A stretch of 64,000 nt of DNA from Spinacia oleracea (lineage: Eukaryota; Streptophyta; Magnoliopsida; Caryophyllales; Amaranthaceae): the NCBI RefSeq assembly GCF_020520425.1, contig NC_079491.1, forward strand, positions 28,077,449 through 28,141,448, read 5' to 3'. The notes under the pieces were generated by a model. That model searched no databases. It worked only from the letters and a program-made list of their open reading frames with translations, and was not told where the DNA came from. Of this stretch, positions 57,101-64,000 are shown piece by piece; positions within the stretch are counted from its first letter, which is position 1; every line of letters starts with the position of its first letter. Made by a program: the position numbers and the translations under genes.

Positions 57101-58272
57101 TGACTCGAATAATCAGGTATACATCCAAGGAAAATATTATACGTAAAAACTCACTCAACATATTCCAAGGAAAAGGGTTAACATAGTTTGCTTCCACAAA
57201 CTCAAACACTTATGTTCTAGGGGGTCATCACAAGCTTATGATAACTTGCTCCAATGGGTACACAAAAAACTCCAAGGAATTAAATATGCATATTTCCAAC
57301 AATGCATAAGAAACCATTGATTATGAAGTTACATACCCAATATTCATGGTGATAAACAAGAACTTGGAATCATACGTATACACCAATATTACTATGACAA
57401 GTTAGCGCTTGAAATGACAACGTACAAGGCTAATAATCTAATCACTATTAGAATAAAACTACTTACTAAATACCCTTAGTAAAGCAAGTACACAAAGTCA
57501 CAAGCCCAAAATTCCTCTACCAAGGAAAATATGACAATGCACAAATAATTCACATTAGTCTTTAAAAGACTAAAAACATAACTTTAATAAAACTAAGGTC
57601 TCCTCATGAAATTAAACATGCATGAAACCAAAGTAAACTGTAGAGTGCAATAACATGTTCATACATCATAAATAATTCAAATACTCTACTTTCTAGTAAT
57701 CATTCCAACAAACATCATTTGACAATATAAAAATCAATTTTAATATTGTCATCTTCACAAAATATAATTTGTTGAAATGACTATTAGAAATGAACATGTT
57801 AGAATAATATCTTATTAAAAGAAGTAGTTTAGAATGAACCTCCCTTGATATTAAATCAAGTATGTGTATTGTAAGACATTCCAAAATCTTCAATCAATCC
57901 TCCATCACGATATCATGACCATCATTCATCAATCATCTTCTTCCAAGACGTTACTTTTGACTTTCCGTATCCAGAAAAATCAGGTTCGTTGTTGAAGTTG
58001 TAACTGACGATCGCGATCATCCAATGACAATCCGACCGTTAAAAATCAAGCCCAAGATGTCCCGGATATTGTGTCAAAATTTCAGGACAATCGGACCACG
58101 GATGACCCTCGATCCGGATCAATCTTAGAGACTTCTCCCAGAAAAACGTGAATGAAAAACATCTTTGGAAACCTTCTAAATTCCCTTTATTTTTCACTCA
58201 AACTCACAAATATAAATTTCCTCAAAAATCATAAGAAGTATTTAGCCATTGAAATATATCTCGTTTTCAAAT
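54103..58272. other. Non-coding interior of the LARD-like element
   Basis: 4.2 kb, AT-rich, no recognised protein motif. It ends beside the minus-strand polypurine tract at 54103-54112. A GC-richer part at 57950-58140 contains GATCGCGATC and CGATCCGGATC palindromes. Confidence 0.85.
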
Positions 58273-59083
58273 TGTTGTAATAATTGGGTTTTCAAGGCAA
58301 ATACTAGAATAAGAATAAGAACGAGTTTAGGAAATCGTTGCGCCGTGGTAACCAAACCACTGCCTTGAAAACGAGATTCGGTGCAACCGGGATGCACAAT
58401 TGTATCCACCGATTCGTTCCCTAAGGTTTACACAACTCTCAACACACAAAGGCACTTTTGGGTGATGAGATGGAGCCACATAAACTTATGCCCAAAAGAA
58501 TAAGAAGGAAACGGTTTGAAGAGATACAAATATTCATGACTTAATCATGAACCAAAATTCTTCCATCCAAAACAAAAGGGAAAGGAGGAGGAGAGGAAGA
58601 GATCAATATATGTGTGTACCAACAACTCAGAAAATGAAGAGTACTTATAGGATGTGTGGAGGAGACAAAACAATCCAAAGAAATCAAAGGTTTCAAAGGA
58701 ATTCAATGATATTAATCAACCATAAACCCATGATAATGAAGAGTTGATAACCCCCATAATCAAGAGAAATAATGGACCAACTTAATTACCATAATCAGAA
58801 TGATAATTGTCCATAAATAATACTTAAAAGGTTATCATAAAGGAGGAATCCAAGAGAAGATCAAAAACGGACAACACCAAGAACCGATCTCGAAACCTGC
58901 CGGTTTTCCAAAACCGGCCGGTTTTCGGTTCACTTCAAAAAATGTCTTTTAAGTCCGATTTTCAACTTACACTCGAAACCTGCCGGTTTCGGAAAACCTG
59001 GCAGGCAGGTTTTGAGAAACCTGCCGGTTTTCCAAAACCTGGCAGGCAGGTTTTGAGCGCTTTTCCATCTTTAAATTCCAACA
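58273..59083 (-). repeat. 5' LTR of the LARD-like element
   Basis: Identical to 53292-54102 except A for G near 58392 and T for C near 58788, as read by eye over all 811 bp. Confidence 0.95.
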
Positions 59084-60199
59084 TCAATTACTTGCTTATA
59101 TTCCACGTTGCTTAGTTTATCCAACTCAGGATCTCCTTAACTTAGCATTATCCCTCTAAGGATCTCGGAACCTATTATGCAACATAACTTAACCAATTGT
59201 CAGGAGTTTGCTTTGTCATCATCAAAACTTTAGGGTCAACAAACTCTTGTAAGTTTCCTGTTTCCTATTTCCTGTTTCATTACATAACAGACTGATCATT
59301 ACTCAGTTCCATTCAATACTCAGTTAAATTCCCTCTGTAACACATGTTTACTTATGTCAGAAACATAAAAGGAGTAATTAGTTAGTTCAGAGTTTTATAA
59401 CAAATGGAACTCGACATTAACTGTGCAATTGTGTTTACTTTTTGTCTACTGGAAGAAGCTGTCCACAATGATACAATATTTCAGCTTATATTAATTTGCT
59501 CTTGTATTTTTCATATAAACAAGGCCCTAGCCAACATGTTGCTTTTACAAATGCCCCGTTTTCACAAATTAGCTTGTTTGGAGGTCACAATTCACGATTT
59601 TCTAGTGCGCCAAATGCTGTTCTACTTCCTCAGAGCCTCCCCCGGCCTACAGGTTCTGACATTGCAAATGGTAAGTTGTCCTCTGACTTTCCTGTTCAAT
59701 CTTTTACTCGTCTGCAACCAATACTATATGATACAAGTAAATTAAATTGATTATCCTCGTTTGTTCAATCTCTTTGAATGTAGGAAAACGAGGATGGAAT
59801 CCGCAAGTACAGTCGGCCTCTTAATTGGATATGGTCTGATCTTGAAAAAATCCCACGTTCCATGCTGCATCAGCTCAAGGTAATCAGAATCAAGTCGTTT
59901 AGAGGCCAATATGTGGAAACAAATGTGATCAAGTTTTTGCTCTGGAATTCTAAAGTATTGCAGAAGATGACAATTTACACTCTTCAACCAGACATCAAAG
60001 ACAAGTTCTACAAAAGGATACTAAAATTACCTAGGGCCTCCACTATCTGTCACGTTGAAATCGTTTGATACCAACCTAATTAAGAGAGACCCAACACATT
60101 AGTGTTATGTTCCTGTCATCTGCTAAACATACATATATATATATATATATAGGCTAATCATTTTGGTATATCTTAGACATTATTTCTTACTATCTACTA

Positions 60200-60453
60200 C
60201 TATCTCCGTTTCAAAAAATCTTTACAGTTATTATTTGCACGGACTCTAATGCAATATTTAACTACTAATATAACCAATTTCGTATGTGAAAAAATTATAA
60301 AAACTTGATATTCTGAAAATACATCCAGAGACCAATCTAACAAGATCTTACATGTAACGTTTTGATGTATATAATGGTGAGAATTTACGGTCAAAATTTT
60401 TATAATTTTGACACATTTTCCAAAGCGTAAAGAACTTTATGAAACGGAGGAAG
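60200..60453. mobile_element. Stowaway MITE
   Basis: 254 bp, starts CTATCTCCGTTTCAAAAAAT and ends TTTATGAAACGGAGGAAG, flanked by TA at 60198-60199 and 60454-60455. Lies just after the 3' end of the interrupted F-box gene. Confidence 0.88.
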
Positions 60454-60485
60454 TATGTAATTCTCTTTTTATTTATCATTGGTAC

Positions 60486-60675
60486 CAGGGGCAAAGCATA
60501 GTGAGGGATTAGGTAGGCCATGGCCCCCCTGAAGGCCCAACCACACCTATTAAATAAAAAACTAACGAGTTAACAGTAGATAGCTTTCTATTGGACTGGC
60601 CCCCCTAAGCGGCTAAGCCTACTTGCTTAATAAGTGTTCGGCCCCCCTTGATAACCGAGTCTGGCTTCGCCCCTG
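60486..60675. mobile_element. Short hAT-type MITE
   Basis: 190 bp starting CAGGGGCAAAGC and ending GGCTTCGCCCCTG. Flanks ATTGGTAC and ATTTGTAC match at 7 of 8 positions. The interior has GGCCCCCC-type blocks in both orientations. Confidence 0.85.
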
Positions 60676-60683
60676 ATTTGTAC

Positions 60684-61086
60684 GTATAATACATTTTTAT
60701 GAAATGTTTCACACTTTAAAACACCCTTTTGCTATTCCCTGTTCCAAACTCTTACTTGATCATACTAAAACTCCGCAAACCAAAAACTTCCTTAGGATTT
60801 AATTTGAATTATATTGGCTACAACAATTTCTCCATATTTAGGTATTATCTCTACTTAATTACTTTTGCTTGCCTTTTAACATGAGCAACTTCTATGTAGC
60901 GTGGTTACAACTTACAAGGCGGTGTTGCCTTCTGCATGCTATCCTCAAACCAACATCTAATTTTAAATTTTTTGGTACTTCATATGAGCATGGTCTTGGA
61001 TTCGAACAATTATTGACGTCAAATTACATGATGGACATATCATGTATACAAGATGTTTATTATGCACCAAAAAACATATAAATATA
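60684..61086. other. Intergenic stretch, nothing recognised
   Basis: A 70-codon ORF at 60869-61081 shows no known similarity. Confidence 0.35.
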
Positions 61087-61460
61087 TGTGTAAAATCATT
61101 ACAATTGAGTTTGTGGCCCAAATTTAATAGACCAACTTAAATTATTCTAGAATTCTCTACGGGGTGTACGTAATTTCTCTTTCTAGTATCTTACTCACAA
61201 ATATAATTGTGAAACAACTAGAAAGAGCTAAACATAAATATAATTGCATTGTAGAAGGATCTACACATTAGTGGAATTCCATCGGCATACTCTCCTATAA
61301 ACAAGGAGTTGATCATCAAATTGGAGACACAAATGCACACAACGACAAGTAGCCATATACTACAAGCCCTTTCTCTATAAGAGCTCTTTTCTTGTACTCT
61401 CGTATTTATATGTATTGTGTGTCCATCTTTAATCTATACTACTTTTCTGGCTAAGAACAC
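61087..61460 (+). mobile_element. Possible solo LTR
   Basis: The arrangement CTCTCCTATAAACAAGGAG (about 61291), then an AAACTGG/CACAAATG leader and CT-rich sequence ending TATGTATTGTGTGTCC resembles the promoter-leader part of short copia LTRs. Borders and a target duplication were not found. Weak call. Confidence 0.25.
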
Positions 61461-61999
61461 TAGTATATAATTAAAACATTTGGTTACTTATAAAAAGAAG
61501 ATGAATATATTTTTTACTCATATTTTTAATAAATAATAAAATAATATATTATTTTTTATAACAAAAAATTAAAATGTATATTATACTCCACGGATTGCTT
61601 TTTTTTTTTGCCATATATTTTTTTCTCTATTATTTATCCCTTCTCAACATCTACCTCTTTAATTTTCTTACTGTCATGCACTCACAACCTTAACAGTTAC
61701 TTATCTGATTACCCAACATAAACCCAAATGAAAATACAATTATTTCTGATATTTGATTCCCTTTGATGCACAAGCAATTAAGTTCCAATTACATTTCCAT
61801 AAAGAAGTTGTCAAACCAAAACTATGACCTAAATCAAATTGAAATTAAGTTAATTATTCATCTTTTATAAATACACACCCAATCCAATTCCATTAATTTG
61901 ACGCTTTATTTTTTAAGTGGAAAAATAAGAGTTGCTTTCAAACATTTGACAAATTCACACTCGGAAACTCTAACCTTTAAAACCAAAGATTCTCTAAAA
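61461..61999. other. AT-rich stretch without recognised features
   Basis: No gene or bounded repeat is seen before the exoribonuclease relic. Confidence 0.35.
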
Positions 62000-62800
62000 C
62001 ACATAGAGACGAGGACCAAACCTTTCCACCTACCTTTGCTACCAAAGCCACAACACCAATCCAACTTCTACCAATACAACTTCTACATAGACAATACCAA
62101 CACCCCTAACTAATACTCACCACGCCTCGCTAAATCCGGTTTATGACCCTCCACCCGACATGTCAAGAAAATGAATTATTTTTTAATTTGTAACACAACT
62201 CGTACCGATTTTTTCAAGGCATGACTTATTTGATGCAAGTTTTTATTCGCGCGGAAAACTTTGTGGATGATACTCTAAAGTTGAGGAATGGAAGATTATT
62301 TAGAAGATTTCTTCGAAGATCCAACAAAGTAATGCATGGATCAACTAACAACATCCTTTGGTTTCAACAAGATTTTGGTATCTATATTTGCAACTTGGTT
62401 GATATGATGCAAACTTCACGGATCATGAATTTTGGAGAGAAATTAACTGGAATTTCTTCATTTCTAGTATACTGTATTTGACGGCTAATATTAGTATCAA
62501 ACATCGGATTGGAGAATACGTCCTCTACCAAAGTGTGCACTAACTTATATGACAAAGAGTATTTTAATAGTTTCGACTTCATATATCAACTTGTACGGGT
62601 TACCAAAAGCGAATTTGGGAGTCGGTTATCAGAAGCGAATTTGGACGCCAATCCAGTCGGAGTTGTCGCGTCTCTTCATGGTGAATTGATAGAGATGATG
62701 ATGAGGGCACCGGCTATGTTTTAACTAATAAACTGATTCTGAACATCCCTACAAGATTACCAAAAACTAAAAAAATTCAAGAGATTTGGACGAGACCTAG
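62000..62800 (+). pseudogene. RRP6/EXOSC10-like exosome exoribonuclease pseudogene
   Basis: Blocks in family order on the plus strand: KPFHLPLLPKPQ (about 62016-62055), SYRFFQGMTYLMQVFIRAEN (62200-62259), TLKLR, KVMHGSTNNILWFQQDFGIY and CNLVD (62329-62403), a helical block with KVCTNLYDKEYF (about 62527-62565), and in another frame DDDEGTGYVLTNK (about 62694-62732), which matches the HRDC entry DES-GYVLPN. RRP6 is the 3'-5' DEDD nuclease of the nuclear exosome. The first catalytic motif D-x-E-H reads N, L, stop, H (62185-62196). The second (family HGADxDI) reads HGSTNNI. At least two frameshifts and several deletions exist. Functionless; whether it is a processed copy cannot be decided here. 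Confidence 0.75.
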
Positions 62801-63017
62801 GTGTGTTGATCATGATCGTGTTTGGAGGATGTCCAATAAGCCAATTTCTATACTACTGTATGTATGTTCTTTGTCAATTCAATATTGAATAAAATATTCC
62901 ATTAATTTAGTATTATTAAACTGTCTGTATTTGTGTATTAAGTGTTTCGTAAATTGAATCATATATTTGTATGTTCAGAGTTTCAAAATTAGCATGACTA
63001 CTACACACCTCCACATA

Positions 63018-63608
63018 TAGGGGTGCAAACGAACCGAGCTGAATCGAGTATCACCCTGTTCATATTCATGTTCACTTAGTTTAGGCGAGCTCGAGCCCAA
63101 GCACGAGCTTTCAACCGAGCTCCAAAAATTTTCAAGCTCAGTTCGTTTAAGTGATATTTTTTGTTCATTAACGGTTCGTGAACGTCTCTTTTTTTAATCG
63201 AGCTGAGTTCATAAACAACTTTTTTTTTTATTAAACGAGTTTTGCGCTTTAGAGTTTAACCATTTGAAAACATAATTTTGAAAGTGCACTAATTTAGCTT
63301 TTTAAATTCAAAAATATGTATATTCTATGAAATACTTTTTTGGATGTTAAAAGTTAGAATACGATTTATATATATATATATAAAACAATTATGTATGACA
63401 AACTTGATTATGAACATAAATAAACGAGTTGTTCATGAAATTGAATGAACGAGCATCATATGTTCATGTTCAAGGTCGTTTATTAAACAAGTTTCAAAAG
63501 TTGTTCAAGCTCGGCACATTTATTAAATAAACGAACATGAACGTGCTTTAAACAAGCCCGAAGCCGAGTAGTTTATTGAGAGTCTCGGCTCATTTAATTT
63601 GCACCCTA
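63018..63608. mobile_element. hAT-type MITE
   Basis: Starts TAGGGGTGCAAACGAACCGA and ends TCATTTAATTTGCACCCTA. Inside are inverted GAACGAGC/GTTCGTTTA-type repeats near both ends. CACATAT occurs on both sides (63012-63018 and 63613-63619), but offset by four bases on the right, so the target duplication is uncertain. A TA microsatellite lies at 63368-63383. Confidence 0.7.
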
Positions 63609-63742
63609 TAATCACATATTTGTATGTCGAATATAAAATCACAAAATACTACCTATACCTTTCATATATGTATATTTGAAGTTTTACAAACAATGAAGTT
63701 CATGAGAGATCCTGCCCCAAGAGTATTACTCGAACAATAGTA

Positions 63743-63883
63743 CTCCCTCTGTCCCGTTTTATTCTTTACGTTCTTGGCACAATTTCTGATAAAATATTGA
63801 CATTTATGTGATAATATAAAAGGAAAAATTTCTCAATGTAAAAAATAAGCGGAATACGTAAAGAACAAAAAGGATAAAGGGAG
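63743..63883. mobile_element. Stowaway MITE
   Basis: 141 bp starting CTCCCTCTGTCCCGTTTTAT and ending AAAAGGATAAAGGGAG, flanked by TA. AACGTAAAGAA-type sequence near both ends pairs. The remaining 115 bp of the window hold nothing recognised. Confidence 0.88.
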
Positions 63884-64000
63884 TAATAATCTTAGAAGAG
63901 CAATGACAGCTTTCGCAGTGAAGGGATGAGCGATTTCCTTCAATATTGCACAAAGATACGTTAATTCCCAAAATACGTTACTTTTCTTATTAATTCCCAC

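Larger units (their letters stand above)
53292..59083 (-). mobile_element. LARD-like non-coding LTR retrotransposon nested in the 5' LTR
   Basis: 5792 bp with 811-bp LTRs at 53292-54102 and 58273-59083 that differ at two positions. Target duplication TCAAT at 53287-53291 and 59084-59088. A polypurine tract AGTGGGGGAT precedes the LTR start TGTTGGAATT on the minus strand, giving the orientation. The 4170-bp interior has no Gag or Pol similarity on either strand and only short ORFs. This fits a large retrotransposon derivative mobilised by another element. A primer-binding site was not recognised in the minus-strand sequence after the 5' LTR (ATTTGAAAACGAG). Confidence 0.9.
46396..59241 (-). 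mobile_element. Sirevirus-like copia retrotransposon inserted in the F-box exon
   Basis: LTRs of 1310 bp lie at 46396-47705 and 52135-59241 (the latter split by another element). Target duplication AACTC is at 46391-46395 and 59242-59246. On the minus strand the 5' LTR is followed by the primer-binding site GTTGGTATCAGAGCAGG, then Gag-RT, a third region, a polypurine tract (AAAAATGGGGAATAT) and the 3' LTR. I count five substitutions between the LTRs. The element lacks protease, integrase and part of RT/RNase H, so it is non-autonomous, yet it moved recently. Confidence 0.93.
45459..60068 (+). pseudogene. F-box/FBD gene interrupted by nested retrotransposons
   Basis: Coding exon 1 is 45459-46395 plus two bases at 59247-59248, then donor GTAAGT. 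Exon 2 is 59524-59670 (49 codons) and exon 3 is 59784-60068 (94 codons plus stop). The uninterrupted allele would encode about 456 residues: F-box at about 20-60 (IRNLPDGIITRILSLLPTKN, VLSSRWNHYW), leucine-rich region, and FBD domain in exon 3 (KIPRSMLHQLKVIRIKSFRG, LPRASTICHVEIV). Exon sizes parallel the gene at 32.0 kb, including the 49-codon middle exon and a 5'UTR intron acceptor 16 nt before ATG. The 12.8-kb insertion (46396-59241, plus one copy of AACTC) adds a stop four codons after the insertion point. No other defect is seen. A truncated protein lacking FBD could still be made; splicing out of the insertion is possible but unlikely. Confidence 0.9.

Noticed and set aside
60869..61081. 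70-codon ORF as a gene
   Set aside because: No known motif and isolated in repeat-rich DNA.
1..64000. tRNA, rRNA or CRISPR features
   Set aside because: No cloverleaf-type sequences, rRNA cores or regularly spaced repeats with unique spacers were noticed; tandem arrays seen here have no spacers.

Overview
The window is plant nuclear DNA, almost certainly from a eudicot. Genes have short exons with GT-AG introns, intergenic DNA is AT-rich, and plant-type Ty1/copia, Ty3/gypsy (Tat-type), hAT, MULE, Helitron and Stowaway elements are densely packed and nested. The style of several repeats suggested Caryophyllales/Amaranthaceae to me, but nothing in the sequence proves the family. I found no tRNA, rRNA, CRISPR or prokaryotic features.

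Layout. 1-9.7 kb: the last five coding exons of a glucuronokinase gene (GHMP kinase; 5' exons lie outside the window). Its third visible intron is 7.2 kb and is largely a decayed hAT transposon holding a transposase relic, a solo-LTR-like block, a tandem array and an orphan exon. 9.7-16.8 kb: a Stowaway MITE, a minus-strand Tat-type gypsy fragment, a hAT MITE, a Helitron, a long-arm foldback element, and a MULE with 9-bp target duplication that carries a dynamin-like gene fragment. 16.8-28.1 kb: a TIM10-type small Tim chaperone gene with a triplicated 5' exon and a 7.5-kb intron holding a 3'-truncated copia element. 28-32 kb: MITEs. 32.0-33.8 kb: an intact three-exon F-box/FBD gene. 34-43.4 kb: a second Helitron of the same family, nested hAT elements, two LTRs facing each other head to head, tandem repeats, a GC-rich hAT MITE and a MULE-type MITE.

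43.4-60.1 kb: a second F-box/FBD gene with the same exon plan. It is broken two bases before its first coding-exon splice donor by a Sirevirus-like copia element (1310-bp LTRs, TSD AACTC). One LTR of that element is itself split by a 5.8-kb non-coding, LARD-like element (811-bp LTRs, TSD TCAAT). I count 5 differences between the outer LTRs and 2 between the inner LTRs, so both insertions are recent. All three exons of the host gene remain open. 60-64 kb: Stowaway and hAT MITEs plus a pseudogene of an RRP6/EXOSC10-like exosome exoribonuclease whose first catalytic motif is destroyed.

The host genes do not form a pathway: one acts in UDP-glucuronate salvage, one in mitochondrial import, and two are SCF-type F-box genes. 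The main story is how transposons have swollen introns, carried gene fragments and recently disrupted a gene. Best leads for something new: the exon triplication in the TIM10-like gene, the recent split F-box allele, the Gag-RT fusion ORF lacking protease and integrase, the non-coding LARD family, and the MULE with a captured gene fragment.
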